From Telmatospirillum sp. J64-1 (GTDB lineage Bacteria > Pseudomonadota > Alphaproteobacteria > Rhodospirillales > Magnetospirillaceae): 64,000 nucleotides of DNA. Position 1 is the first letter of the stretch. Each line of letters starts with the position of its first letter. The stretch lies in assembly GCF_006980715.1 (NCBI RefSeq), contig NZ_SBHN01000001.1:310001-374000 (forward strand). Reading direction: 5' to 3'. Under the pieces are notes generated by a model that was given only the letters and a program-made list of their open reading frames with translations, did no database searches and was not told the origin of the DNA. Positions 27,009-35,675 of the stretch are shown here, piece after piece. The position numbers and the translations under genes are program-made.

Positions 27009-27833
27009 TCAGTCGATCAGTTGGCCCGATTCCGTGAAGAACGGATGAGGGCCGTCAAAGGCGCCAATATAGGACAGGTGGCTGATCAGCCCTCCGTCCT
27101 GTCCCAGGCGGAAGAGCCGGACGGCCGGGGGCTCCATGACGAAGCTGGGGGGCGCTTCGGGGTCGAGGGCCAGGGTGACGGCATGGGCGCCGCTGGGGGC
27201 GATGCTGCACGGCACGCCGTTGACAGCGGTCTCGATGGCCCGGTGGACATGGCCGCAGGCGATATGCCGGACCTGTCCATGCCGCCGGCAGATCGCCGTC
27301 AGCAGGTCGCCGTCCCTCAGATTCTGCACATCCATGTGGCGGATGCCGGTCAGGAAGGGCGGATGGTGGAGGAAGACCAGCGTCGGGCTTTCCGGCCGCG
27401 CCGCCAGGATGTCCTCCAGCCAGCGGCATTGTTCCTGCCCCAGTTCGCCATGGGAGGCGCCGGGCACCGAACTGTCCAACCCCACCAGCCGCAAGGGATG
27501 ATCCTCGATGGCATAGGCGATGAAGGTCCCACCCTGTCCTTGCAGATAGGCGTGGTCGGGGAAGACCTTGCGCATGCCCTCCCGGCTGTCGTGGTTGCCG
27601 GGAACCAGATAATAGGGGCAGCGCAATTCGTCGAGCAGGGGCCGCAGGACCCGGAAATCCTCTTCGCTGCCGCTGTCGGTCAGGTCTCCGCTGCAAATCA
27701 CGGCATCGATGCGCGGCAGGAACGCATTGATATGGGCCACGGTGCGGCGCAGATAGGAGACGGTATCGACACGGCCATAGGCCAGCCGTCCGCCGGACTT
27801 GATATGCGTATCGGTGATTTGGGCCAGGATCAT
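27009..27833 (-). CDS. Metallophosphoesterase (GpdQ/CpdA-type phosphodiesterase)
   Basis: The 274-residue protein has the binuclear metallophosphoesterase motifs in order: QITDTHI (residues 5-11), SGDLTDSG near 48, GNHDSR near 79, FLHHPP near 154 and CGHVHR near 193. Class III cyclic-nucleotide or glycerophosphodiester phosphodiesterases look like this. It overlaps the ATPase gene by four bases at the end of an ABC importer operon. The natural reading is that the importer brings in a phosphodiester that this cytoplasmic enzyme then cleaves; that is inference. Confidence 0.9.
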   Translation of the reverse strand: MILAQITDTHIKSGGRLAYGRVDTVSYLRRTVAHINAFLPRIDAVICSGDLTDSGSEEDFRVLRPLLDELRCPYYLVPGNHDSREGMRKVFPDHAYLQGQGGTFIAYAIEDHPLRLVGLDSSVPGASHGELGQEQCRWLEDILAARPESPTLVFLHHPPFLTGIRHMDVQNLRDGDLLTAICRRHGQVRHIACGHVHRAIETAVNGVPCSIAPSGAHAVTLALDPEAPPSFVMEPPAVRLFRLGQDGGLISHLSYIGAFDGPHPFFTESGQLID

Positions 27834-28834
27834 GCCGCCGACTCCTCCGCATTCCCGGAAAGATGGACCATCCCCTCGGGGCGGACGGCGATGCCGCTCC
27901 GCTGGCCGGGCGCGACGCGGCGCCGGGACCCGATCTCGACGATCACGGCCTCGCCGTCATCGGTGTGAAGATGCACCCGCTGCCGGTCGCCCAGGAAATG
28001 CACCACCTGGATGATTCCCTGTGCCATGCCCTCGCCGGGGGGCACCAGATCGGCATCTTCGGGACGGAAGACCAGGGTGGCATCCTTGTGGCGCAGCCGG
28101 TTGGTGGTGCCGATGAAATCGGCCACGAAGGCATTGGCCGGGGCGTGATAGATGTCGCGCGGCGTGCCGATCTGGGCGATGCGCCCGGCGGACATCACCA
28201 CGATGCGGTCGCCCAGCACCATGGCTTCGGCCTGATCGTGGGTGACATAGACCGCCGTGATGCCGAGGCTGCGCAGCAGGGCGTCGATCTCGCCGCGCAG
28301 GCGGTCGCGCAGTCCGGCATCCAGGGCCGTCAGCGGTTCGTCGAGCAGCAGGACGCGCGGCCGGGCGGCGATGGCGCGGGCGAGGGCCACGCGCTGGCGC
28401 TGGCCGCCCGACAATTGGTCGATGCGCCGGTCGGCGAGGGCATCGATATGCATCATCGCCAGCATCTCTTCGACCCGCTGCTTCATCGCGGCCTTGTCCA
28501 TGCGGCGGACCTTCAGCCCATAGGCGACGTTGTCCCAGACCGTCATGTTGGGGAACAGGGCATAGGATTGGAAGACCATGCCGACATTGCGCCGCTCGAT
28601 GGGCAGATGGGTGACGTCTTCCTCGCCGAACAGTACGCGCCCGCCGCGATCAGGAGCCTCCAGCCCGGCGATGATGCGCAGCAAGGTGGTCTTGCCGCAG
28701 CCCGACGGGCCGAGCAGGACGAGGGTTTCCCCCGCCTGGATCGACAGGTCGAGAGGCTCCAGCGCGCGGGTGCCGTCGGCGAAGGTCTTGGCGCAGGAGG
28801 TGATGGTGATGGAAGTGGTGGTCGAAGAAGTCAT
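27830..28834 (-). CDS. ABC transporter ATP-binding protein (PotA/FbpC type)
   Basis: The start at 28834 overlaps the stop of the second permease (ATGA) and gives 334 residues; the open frame continues far upstream but only as antisense-like shadow. Walker A is GPSGCGKTT, the signature LSGGQRQR, Walker B LLLDEPLTALD, switch His in VTHDQAEA. A TOBE-like domain fills the last 80 residues. It energises the importer formed by the two permeases and the binding protein of this operon. Confidence 0.95.
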   Translation of the reverse strand: MTSSTTTSITITSCAKTFADGTRALEPLDLSIQAGETLVLLGPSGCGKTTLLRIIAGLEAPDRGGRVLFGEEDVTHLPIERRNVGMVFQSYALFPNMTVWDNVAYGLKVRRMDKAAMKQRVEEMLAMMHIDALADRRIDQLSGGQRQRVALARAIAARPRVLLLDEPLTALDAGLRDRLRGEIDALLRSLGITAVYVTHDQAEAMVLGDRIVVMSAGRIAQIGTPRDIYHAPANAFVADFIGTTNRLRHKDATLVFRPEDADLVPPGEGMAQGIIQVVHFLGDRQRVHLHTDDGEAVIVEIGSRRRVAPGQRSGIAVRPEGMVHLSGNAEESAA

Positions 28835-29643
28835 GACGTCATGTCCTTGGCAATCCGGCGCCGGGGGCGGCGGTCGCGTGCGGCCATCTGCATGGCGATC
28901 AGCAGCGGCACGATCATCACAAAGAAGACCAGGGTGTAGGCGCTGGCGATCTCCAGCCGCATCGAGGCGTAGGAATCCGCAAGGCCCACCGGCAGGGTCT
29001 TGGTCAAAGGCGTGTGCAGCATCCAGGTCAGGTTGAACTCGCCGATGGACAGCGTGACCACCATCAGCGCACCCGCCAGGATGCCGGGCCGGCAATTGGG
29101 CACCACCACCGTCAGGAAACGCCGGGAGAAGGACGCGCCCAGGCTGGCGGCGCCTTCCTCCAGCTGACGGATATTGATGCTCAGCATCACCGCCAGCACG
29201 GAACGGACCATGAAGGGCAGGGTGAAGAGCACATGGCCGACCAGGATGAACAGCCAGCTCATGCGGAATTCGCGCAGGCCGCCCCAGGTGAGGATCAGGG
29301 CCAGGGCGATGGCGAGGCCGGGAATGGCGATGGGCAGGGTGATGGTTTCCTCGATCAGCCGCGCCATCCGACCGCCCCGCATCGCCAGCACATAGGCCGC
29401 CGGAATACCGATCAGCGTGGTGACGGCGAGGCAGGCCATGGCGATGCCGAGCGAGCGCCAGATGGTGTCCTGGTACAAGCGCCAGACCTCTTCCACCCAG
29501 CGCAGGGTCAGGCCGCTGGAAAGACCGACGAAGAAATTGGCGGTCAGCCCGGCCATCACCGACAGGATCACCGGCACCATCAGGAAAAGGCAGACGGCAA
29601 GGGTGAAGCAGAGCTGCAGGAGGAAGAGCGGTTTGCGGGTCAT
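28831..29643 (-). CDS. ABC transporter permease (PotC/PhnV-like)
   Basis: The 270-residue inner-membrane protein has six membrane segments. Its EAA loop is LEEGAASLGASFSRRFLTVV near residues 161-180. The AIPGLAIALALI segment near 108 is typical of the second permease of POPT-type importers. It is coupled to the ATPase by a four-base overlap and follows the first permease by 12 bases. Confidence 0.92.
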   Translation of the reverse strand: MTRKPLFLLQLCFTLAVCLFLMVPVILSVMAGLTANFFVGLSSGLTLRWVEEVWRLYQDTIWRSLGIAMACLAVTTLIGIPAAYVLAMRGGRMARLIEETITLPIAIPGLAIALALILTWGGLREFRMSWLFILVGHVLFTLPFMVRSVLAVMLSINIRQLEEGAASLGASFSRRFLTVVVPNCRPGILAGALMVVTLSIGEFNLTWMLHTPLTKTLPVGLADSYASMRLEIASAYTLVFFVMIVPLLIAMQMAARDRRPRRRIAKDMTS

Positions 29644-29655
29644 GGCTCTTCTCCT

Positions 29656-30474
29656 TTACGCCGCTGCGGCCGTGGTCGCGCCGGACAGGCTGCGGGCGAT
29701 GAACAGGGCGATCCAGGTGACCAGCCCCAGGACCAGCGACAGAGAGGCGGCGCCCGCCACATTCGCGTTCAGGGTGAATTCCGTATAGATGGTCATGGGC
29801 AGGACATCGATATTGGTCGCCAGCGCGAAAGCCGTGCCGAAAGCGCCCATGGCGGTGGCGAAGCAGATGGCGCCCGAGGCGATGAGGCCGGGACGCAAGG
29901 CGGGCAGGATGATGTCCCGCGTTACCTGCCAGGTGGAGGCGCCGAGCGAACGGGCGGCTTCCAGCAACGCCCCGTCCAGCTTTTCGGCGGCCGCCATGAT
30001 GGTGAGGATGACGCGGGGAATGCTGAAATACAGATAGCCGACGAACAATCCGGCCAGCGAATAGGCGAAGACCAGCTTCTCGCCCGTGAGCATGCGGGAT
30101 ACATCGCCGACCACGCCCTGGCGTCCGGCCAGCAGGATGATCAGGAAACCGACGACGACACCGGGAAAGGCGAGGGGAAAGGTCAGCAGCGCCAGCAGGA
30201 CGGAACGGCCCGGGAAGCGGTGGCGGGCCAGGAACAGCCCGGCGATGGTCGAGACGATCAGGGCCGTGGCCGTCACCGAAACCGCCAGCAGCAGGGTCGC
30301 GATCATGCTTTGCGTGTGCCGGGGCGTCGTGAGGATGCTGGCATAAGCCGCCAAGCCTTGCGGGCCGGAAGCACCGGCCAGGGCCAACTGGACCATGGGG
30401 ATCAGGAAGAAGGCGCCGAAAAGGATCATCACCGGCAGAAGCAGGATGAAAAGGCGGGGATAGGGACTGGGCAT
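29656..30474 (-). CDS. ABC transporter permease (PotB/PhnU-like)
   Basis: The ATG at 30474 gives 272 residues starting just before the first membrane segment; an upstream start at 30540 would overlap the binding-protein stop and adds an unconserved leader that includes the intercistronic hairpin. Six membrane segments follow. The docking loop is LLEAARSLGASTWQVTRDII near residues 170-189. It forms the pore with the following permease. Confidence 0.9.
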   Translation of the reverse strand: MPSPYPRLFILLLPVMILFGAFFLIPMVQLALAGASGPQGLAAYASILTTPRHTQSMIATLLLAVSVTATALIVSTIAGLFLARHRFPGRSVLLALLTFPLAFPGVVVGFLIILLAGRQGVVGDVSRMLTGEKLVFAYSLAGLFVGYLYFSIPRVILTIMAAAEKLDGALLEAARSLGASTWQVTRDIILPALRPGLIASGAICFATAMGAFGTAFALATNIDVLPMTIYTEFTLNANVAGAASLSLVLGLVTWIALFIARSLSGATTAAAA

Positions 30475-30497
30475 GAAAAACTCCGGGTGGCCGGGAG

Positions 30498-30525
30498 GGC
30501 GGGGCGCCATGCAAGGCGCCCCGCC
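30498..30525. promoter_or_regulatory. Intercistronic hairpin after the solute-binding-protein gene
   Basis: An 11-bp perfect stem GGCGGGGCGCC/GGCGCCCCGCC with loop ATGCAA lies between the binding-protein stop (30537) and the permease start (30474). No T-run follows. Position and form match the hairpin at 8282-8306 in the other ABC operon. Confidence 0.6.
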
Positions 30526-30536
30526 GCCGGTACGGC

Positions 30537-31550
30537 TCACCGCACCTCGTTCAGGTAACGGTCGGAGAAGTCCTGCTGGCCGACGGCCATGGCCGCGTAA
30601 TCGACCGGCCGGGCGCGTTCATAATCGCTGGCCGGCAGGAAGCGGGCCTGGGCTTCGGGCGACATGGCGCTGGCGCGCACCGGCCGCAGGAAGGCCTCGG
30701 CCCACAGCGCCTGTCCCTTGTCCGACAGCACATAGTCGAGAACCTTCTGGCCGTTCTCGGCATTGGGCGCGTTGGCGACCAGGCTCATGACATAGGGCAC
30801 GACGATCGAGCCTTCCTGGGGAATGACGAAGGCGATGTTGGCGCCGTCCTTGTACTTGGCGCGATAGGCGTTGAAGTCGTAGTCGATCAGGATCGGAATT
30901 TCGCCCGACAGGACGCGGGCATAGGAGGTCTGCTTGGGCACGATGGGGTCGTTCCCGGCCAGCCTCTTGAAATAATCGATGGCGGGCGTCCAGTCCTCGA
31001 AGCTGCCGCCAAGGGCGGTGTTCACGGCGGTGGCGCCGGCATAGCCGACAAAGGCGCTGGTCGGGTCGAGATAGCCCACCATGCCCCGGTATTCGGGCTT
31101 CAGCAGGTCGCCCCAGGACTGGGGAACCGGGCGGCCTTCCAGGGCATCGACATTGACGAAGAAGCCGATCGTGCCGGAATGGATGGTGAACCAGCGGCCT
31201 TCGGGATCCTTCAGGCCCTCGGGGATTTCCTCCCAGCCGGCCGGCTTGTAGGGGGCGACGACGCCCTGATCCACCGCCTGGATGCCGAAGGACACGCCGT
31301 AATAGACGACATCGGCGACGGGATTGTTGCGCTCGGCGATGAGCTGCGACAGCGACTGGCCGGAATTCTTGTTGTCATGCGGGACGGTCAGGCCGAGATC
31401 GGACTTGATGGCCGCCAGTTGGGATGCCCAATCGGCCCATTCGGGGGGGCAATTGTAGCAGATCGCGTCGGCGGCTTGCGCCGTCGTGGCCGCGGCGGTT
31501 ACCATGAGGGTTGCCCCGGCGACAGCCATTTTCAAAGCGTTCCGAATCAT
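30537..31550 (-). CDS. Periplasmic solute-binding protein of a phosphodiesterase-linked ABC importer
   Basis: The 337-residue protein has a Sec signal (core 10-22, cleavage near AQA at 24-26). The mature protein begins ADAICYNCPPEW with a CxxC pair a few residues after the cleavage site, which is unusual in this family. The rest is a type 2 periplasmic binding fold similar to Fe(III)/thiamine/phosphonate binders (for example the QSWGDLLKPEYRGMVGY segment). It overlaps the upstream LacI gene by four bases. The ligand could be a phosphodiester, given the phosphoesterase at the end of the operon. Confidence 0.88.
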   Translation of the reverse strand: MIRNALKMAVAGATLMVTAAATTAQAADAICYNCPPEWADWASQLAAIKSDLGLTVPHDNKNSGQSLSQLIAERNNPVADVVYYGVSFGIQAVDQGVVAPYKPAGWEEIPEGLKDPEGRWFTIHSGTIGFFVNVDALEGRPVPQSWGDLLKPEYRGMVGYLDPTSAFVGYAGATAVNTALGGSFEDWTPAIDYFKRLAGNDPIVPKQTSYARVLSGEIPILIDYDFNAYRAKYKDGANIAFVIPQEGSIVVPYVMSLVANAPNAENGQKVLDYVLSDKGQALWAEAFLRPVRASAMSPEAQARFLPASDYERARPVDYAAMAVGQQDFSDRYLNEVR

Positions 31551-32614
31551 GGTGCATGTTTTCCTTGCTGCACGGAGTGATCGGGCGCCCGGGAGACGGT
31601 GGGGGAGGGCTGGCAGGCGTTCCCCACCGTCTCTCCCGAACGCAGGGTGTAAGGCAGAATGACCGGCCCGGCCGGCAAACCGCCGTTCAAGCGGCCGACG
31701 AGCTGCCGGGCCGCTTCACGTCCCATCTCGCGGGATGGCTGAACCACCGTCGCCAGCGTGGGATGCATGTGGGCTCCGACGGCGATGCCGTCGAAGCCGA
31801 ATACGCTGACATCTTCCGGCACCCGCAGGCCCAGGCGTCCCAGGCCGCCGATGACGGAAATCGCCAACATGTCGTTCGAACAGAAAACCGCGCTGGGTGC
31901 CCCGGCCTCCGGCGCGAAGAGGGAGGCCAGCGCCCCTTCCAGGTCGTGGGAATCGAAATCGACCTCCAGGACCACAGGGTCCGCCAGCCCCCTTGCCCGG
32001 GCACCTGCCAGGAAGCCGTCCCGGCGGGCGGAGGCCCGGTCCGAGGCCGAGAAACGCCCGGAGATCATGGCGAGGCGGTGATGGCCGAAGGAAGCGAAAC
32101 TCTCCGCCACCATCCTGCCGGCCGTTTCGTTGTCGACGGTCACCGTGGTGGTGCCGGGGCGGCTGGGCTGGTTGTAGACCAGGGCGTAGGGCACGCCGCT
32201 GGCATCGAGCAGGTCCAGCGCGGCATTGCGTTCCGGATTGACCACCGTCAGCACCAGCCCGTCCACCCGATAGCGCAGAAGCGCCTCGACCGCCCGGATC
32301 TCGTCGTCGGCGTCATAGCCGGAGACGCCGAACAGCAGGGTATAGCCTTCCTGCCGCGTCTCGGTCTCGATCCCTGACACGGTGTCGGCGAAAACGGGAT
32401 TGGCCAGCGAGGGAATGACCACGCCCAGCATCATGGTCCGCGAGGTCTTGAGGCTGCGGCCGACGATGTTGGGCCTAAAGCCCAGGATCTCGATCGCCTG
32501 ATGGATACGCTCGGCCGTTTCCGTCCGGACGGCCTTGCTGCCGTTGAGCAGGCGGGAGACCGTCGCGACCGAAACATCGGCATAGGCGGCGACATCACGA
32601 ATGGTAACCGACAT
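31547..32614 (-). CDS. LacI-family transcriptional regulator
   Basis: The 355-residue protein has the LacI helix-turn-helix at residues 1-50 (TIRDVAAYADVSVATVSRLL, then hinge region VGRSLKTSRT) and a periplasmic-binding-like sensor domain from about residue 62. The extreme C-terminal 25 residues run past the usual end and overlap the binding-protein start. It is the first gene of the transporter operon and so represses its own operon. The operator is likely the GTAAACGTTTAC palindrome 52 bases upstream of the start. Confidence 0.94.
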   Translation of the reverse strand: MSVTIRDVAAYADVSVATVSRLLNGSKAVRTETAERIHQAIEILGFRPNIVGRSLKTSRTMMLGVVIPSLANPVFADTVSGIETETRQEGYTLLFGVSGYDADDEIRAVEALLRYRVDGLVLTVVNPERNAALDLLDASGVPYALVYNQPSRPGTTTVTVDNETAGRMVAESFASFGHHRLAMISGRFSASDRASARRDGFLAGARARGLADPVVLEVDFDSHDLEGALASLFAPEAGAPSAVFCSNDMLAISVIGGLGRLGLRVPEDVSVFGFDGIAVGAHMHPTLATVVQPSREMGREAARQLVGRLNGGLPAGPVILPYTLRSGETVGNACQPSPTVSRAPDHSVQQGKHAP

Positions 32615-32665
32615 GGCATCCTCAGGCCGTTGATGCCGCCGATCATCGATTCACCGAGGGCCAGT

Positions 32666-32677
32666 GTAAACGTTTAC
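32666..32677. promoter_or_regulatory. LacI-type operator palindrome GTAAACGTTTAC
   Basis: A perfect 12-bp palindrome with central CG, as expected for LacI/PurR-type dimers. It lies upstream of the LacI-led transporter operon (start 32614) and 129 bases before the divergent hydrolase gene. Confidence 0.8.
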
Positions 32678-32805
32678 CTTGTGAATTTTTCAAGACAGGG
32701 GCCGCCCCCTTCCTTCCGATGCGGAAGGGTCCTTCCCCGGATGGGATTCAGGCTTCCCTTTGTTTCTGTTACTCTCCTGGCCCAGGATCGGTACGTGGAG
32801 GAGTG

Positions 32806-34437
32806 ATGCAGCTGGAAAGATTTTCGACGGTCGGTTTGCTGCTGGGAATCCTGTTCTACGCTTTCTCGCTCACCCCCAGTCTGGTGCCGCGCAACTTCCT
32901 CATCCAGGGATATGTCTCGGGGCTTTCGCTGAGCGCGGGCTATGGCCTCGGAGTCGTCGCGGGCTGGCTGTGGTCCTATCTGCAGCTTCCGGTTCCCAAC
33001 GGGCGCATCGAGCGCATCGCGACGCTGCTGGGACTGGCGGTTTGCACGCTCATCGCCGGTATCTTCCTGTGGCAGGCAAGCGAATGGCAGAATTCGGTGC
33101 GGGCGCTGATGGACATGGAGCCGGTGGACGGGGCGCAGCCGCTTTTCGTCGCCCTGGTCGCCCTGCTGGTCTTCGGTGTCTTGCTGACCGTGGGCAAGCT
33201 GTTCCGCTGGACCTTCAGGCTGCTCGCGCACCGGCTGCGGCGCTTCATTCCCGAGCGGACCTCGAATGTGATCAGCGTGCTGGCGGCGGCGGCGCTATTC
33301 TGGGCGGCCATCGACGGCATCCTGTTCAGCTTCGCCCTGCGCATGGCCGATTCCTCCTACCAGCAGATCAATGCCCGGATCGAGGACAACCTGGCGCGGC
33401 CGGAAAATCCCCTGAAGACAGGCAGCCCGGCCTCGCTGGTCGCTTGGCAGAAATTGGGACGGCAGGGACGGGAATTCGTTTCCTCCGGACCGAGCGCGGA
33501 CGATCTCGCGGCCTTCCTCGGCGAGGAGGCGATGGAGCCGATCCGCGTCTATGTCGGCCTGAATTCGGCCGAGACTCCCCAGGCGCGCGCGCGGTTGGCC
33601 CTCGAAGAGCTGCAGCGGGTAGGGGCCTTCGAGCGTTCCGTCCTGGTCCTGGTCACCCCCACCGGCACCGGATGGGTCGATCCGGCCGCCCTGGATACGG
33701 TCGAATATCTCCATCGCGGCGATATCGCCAGCGTCGCCGTTCAGTATTCCTATCTGCCCAGCCCGCTATCGCTGCTGATCGAGGCGGAATACGGCGCAGA
33801 AACGGCGCGTGCCGTCTTCAGCGCCATCTACGGCTATTGGAGCAGCCTCGCGCCAGAGGCACGCCCCGCTCTCTATCTGCATGGCCTGAGCCTGGGCGCG
33901 CTGAACTCGGACCTATCCTTTCACATCTTCGATATCATCGACGACATGCCCCAGGGTGCCCTATGGAGCGGCCCGCCTTTCCGCAGCGAGCTCTGGCGCT
34001 CGGCGACGCAGGGCCGCGATCCCGGCTCTCCGGCCTGGCTGCCGCTCTATCGAGGGGGGACGGTCGTCCGCTTCGCCAACCAGGAGACGAGCGCGGCGGA
34101 TATCGGCGCCCCCTGGGGGCCGTTCCGCATCGTCTATCTGCAATATGCCAGCGACCCCGTGACCTTCTTTGACGCTCTTGCCTTCTACCGAGAGCCCGAA
34201 TGGATGCGGGAACCGCGCGGACCGGACGTGTCACCGGAATTGCGGTGGTATCCGGTGGTCACCATGCTGCAATTGGCCGTGGACATGATGGCGGGGTCGA
34301 CGCCCCCGGGCTACGGGCATGATTATGCGGCGGAACATTACATCGATGCCTGGCTTGCCCTGATGGAGCCCGAGGGCTGGACGGAAGAGGATATCAGGCG
34401 CCTGAAAGCCCTGTTCGCCTCTGCAAGGGAGAGGTGA
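32806..34437 (+). CDS. Membrane-anchored alpha/beta-hydrolase (PF15420/PF10081-type)
   Basis: The ATG at 32806 follows GGAGG and gives 543 residues. The N-terminal 180 residues hold about five membrane segments (the PF15420-type N-terminal region). The C-terminal catalytic region has the nucleophile elbow GLSLGALNSD near residue 363 and LVTPTGTGWVDP near 281. Proteins with this architecture are presumed serine hydrolases at the inner membrane, with the active domain probably outside the cytoplasm; their substrates are unknown. It is a single gene, divergent from the LacI operon. Confidence 0.87.
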   Translation: MQLERFSTVGLLLGILFYAFSLTPSLVPRNFLIQGYVSGLSLSAGYGLGVVAGWLWSYLQLPVPNGRIERIATLLGLAVCTLIAGIFLWQASEWQNSVRALMDMEPVDGAQPLFVALVALLVFGVLLTVGKLFRWTFRLLAHRLRRFIPERTSNVISVLAAAALFWAAIDGILFSFALRMADSSYQQINARIEDNLARPENPLKTGSPASLVAWQKLGRQGREFVSSGPSADDLAAFLGEEAMEPIRVYVGLNSAETPQARARLALEELQRVGAFERSVLVLVTPTGTGWVDPAALDTVEYLHRGDIASVAVQYSYLPSPLSLLIEAEYGAETARAVFSAIYGYWSSLAPEARPALYLHGLSLGALNSDLSFHIFDIIDDMPQGALWSGPPFRSELWRSATQGRDPGSPAWLPLYRGGTVVRFANQETSAADIGAPWGPFRIVYLQYASDPVTFFDALAFYREPEWMREPRGPDVSPELRWYPVVTMLQLAVDMMAGSTPPGYGHDYAAEHYIDAWLALMEPEGWTEEDIRRLKALFASARER

Positions 34438-34448
34438 GGGGAGGGCTG

Positions 34449-35018
34449 TTACCAGCCGCTCCCCACTCCCATCAGCGCCATGGCGCCGATGATCGCAAAG
34501 GCGGCTGCCGCCAAGCCGTGCACCAGCCTGAGCGGCACTTTCTTGGCGGCGACTTCGCCCAGCAGGACGGCGGGTACGTTGGCAAGCATCATCCCAAGCG
34601 TGGTGCCGAGCGTGACCAGCAGGAGATTGTCGAAGCGGGCCGCGAGCGCGACCGTTGCCACCTGGGTCTTGTCGCCGATCTCGACGAAGAAGAAGGCGAC
34701 GAGGGTGGCGAGGAAGGGGCCGAGATTGCCGAGGAGCCGCGGTTCCTCCTCGATCTTGTCGGGAATCATCATCCAGACGGCCATCGCCAGGAAGGACAGT
34801 CCCAGCAGCCAGCGCAGGATCTCACCGCCGAGCCAGGAAGCGATGATCACCCCCAGCCAAGCCGCAAGGGCATGATTGGCGAGCGTGGCGACAAGAATGC
34901 CGAGGATGATGGGAACCGGCCTGCGGAAGCGGGCAGCGAGAATGAGCGCAAGTAATTGCGTCTTGTCCCCGATTTCGGCAACTGCCACGACCGGGGTTGA
35001 AATCAATAAAGCTTCCAT
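34449..35018 (-). CDS. GDT1/TMEM165 (UPF0016) family manganese exporter
   Basis: The ATG at 35018 gives 189 residues with six membrane segments. The two family repeats carry the ion-binding motif E-x-G-D-K-T: AEIGDKTQLLALILAARF at residues 14-31 and VEIGDKTQVATVALAARF near 112-129. Bacterial members (MneA/MntX-like) export Mn2+. The gene follows a yybP-ykoY type manganese riboswitch with a terminator just before the start codon, which supports the role. A longer open frame from 35135 would run through the riboswitch and is rejected. Confidence 0.93.
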   Translation of the reverse strand: MEALLISTPVVAVAEIGDKTQLLALILAARFRRPVPIILGILVATLANHALAAWLGVIIASWLGGEILRWLLGLSFLAMAVWMMIPDKIEEEPRLLGNLGPFLATLVAFFFVEIGDKTQVATVALAARFDNLLLVTLGTTLGMMLANVPAVLLGEVAAKKVPLRLVHGLAAAAFAIIGAMALMGVGSGW

Positions 35019-35020
35019 TG

Positions 35021-35079
35021 AAAAACCATGGGGGCGGGCGGAATGACCATTGGCTCGACGTCCCGCCCAGCCCCCTGGG
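35021..35079 (-). terminator. Riboswitch expression-platform terminator
   Basis: On the minus strand a long GC-rich stem, CCaGGGGGCtGGGCGG pairing with CCGCCCGCCCCCatGG, is followed directly by TTTTTC and then the exporter start codon. A terminator this close to the start fits transcriptional control by the aptamer upstream. Confidence 0.75.
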
Positions 35080-35192
35080 AAGACGATCGAAGCCAAAGGT
35101 CTCGCCAAGCAATTGCCGGAAGCGCCATAGGCCAAGGGCCCAAGTCTGTTGACGCATCCCCCTTTCCAATGAAGGGCGGCTACTCCCCAATG
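35080..35192 (-). ncRNA. yybP-ykoY manganese riboswitch aptamer
   Basis: Read on the minus strand, the hallmark TTGGGGAGTAGCC begins at about 35190, the P1.1/L1 element. It is followed by GTCAACA at about 35153 and by the second Mn-binding loop GGCGAGACCTTTGGC at 35092-35106. These are the conserved parts of the yybP-ykoY class, which binds Mn2+ between loops L1 and L3. It lies directly upstream of a GDT1-type exporter, a known target class. Exact stem ends would need a covariance search. Confidence 0.85.
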
Positions 35193-35243
35193 ACGGCGCC
35201 ACCATAGTATCCGTCGAGGGCAATCGCAACCCCTTAAATGGAA

Positions 35244-35672
35244 TTACCTTTTTCTACACGATAGGAAGACATCGGTGCGATTGAGGCGTATGCCCAGGCG
35301 ATAACCCAGCCAAACCGCCGCCAGCCAGAACAGGACCGACAGGCCGGCATTGAGCCCGGCGAGGGCGAGATCGCCCCGTTCTATGAACAGCAGCGTCTCC
35401 AGGCTGAAGAAGGAGAAGGTGGTGAAGCCGCCGCAGAAGCCGGTCATGACGAAATGCCGCGCGGCCGGGCTCGCCGTGATGCAGTCCTCCGGTTCGGTCA
35501 TGGCGGCATAGAGGCCGATGAGCAGCGAACCGAGAATGTTCACGCCCAGGGTACCCCAGGCGAAGCCGAGGCCGAAGAGCTGGATCATCCCCACCGACGC
35601 CAGGCTGCGGGCGACGGAACCGAGCGCCGCGCCCAGGCCGACGGCAAGGAAGAGAGAGGCTTGCTTGGCCAT
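35244..35672 (-). CDS. crcB: CrcB/Fluc fluoride channel subunit
   Basis: The 142-residue protein has four membrane segments and the Fluc hallmarks: GAALGSVAR near residues 14-22, the WGTLGVNILGSLLIG motif near 39-53 and GFCGGFTTFSFFSLE near 78-92, which contains the phenylalanine-box and central sodium-site residues. It exports fluoride as a dual-topology or hetero-dimer. A second crcB lies three bases upstream on the same strand, so the two may form a heterodimer. Confidence 0.95.
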   Translation of the reverse strand: MAKQASLFLAVGLGAALGSVARSLASVGMIQLFGLGFAWGTLGVNILGSLLIGLYAAMTEPEDCITASPAARHFVMTGFCGGFTTFSFFSLETLLFIERGDLALAGLNAGLSVLFWLAAVWLGYRLGIRLNRTDVFLSCRKR

Positions 35673-35675
35673 TGC

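Noticed and set aside
27830-30514. 894-residue open frame covering the ATPase and both permeases
   Set aside because: Only the last 334 residues are the ATPase; the rest runs out of frame through the two permease genes.
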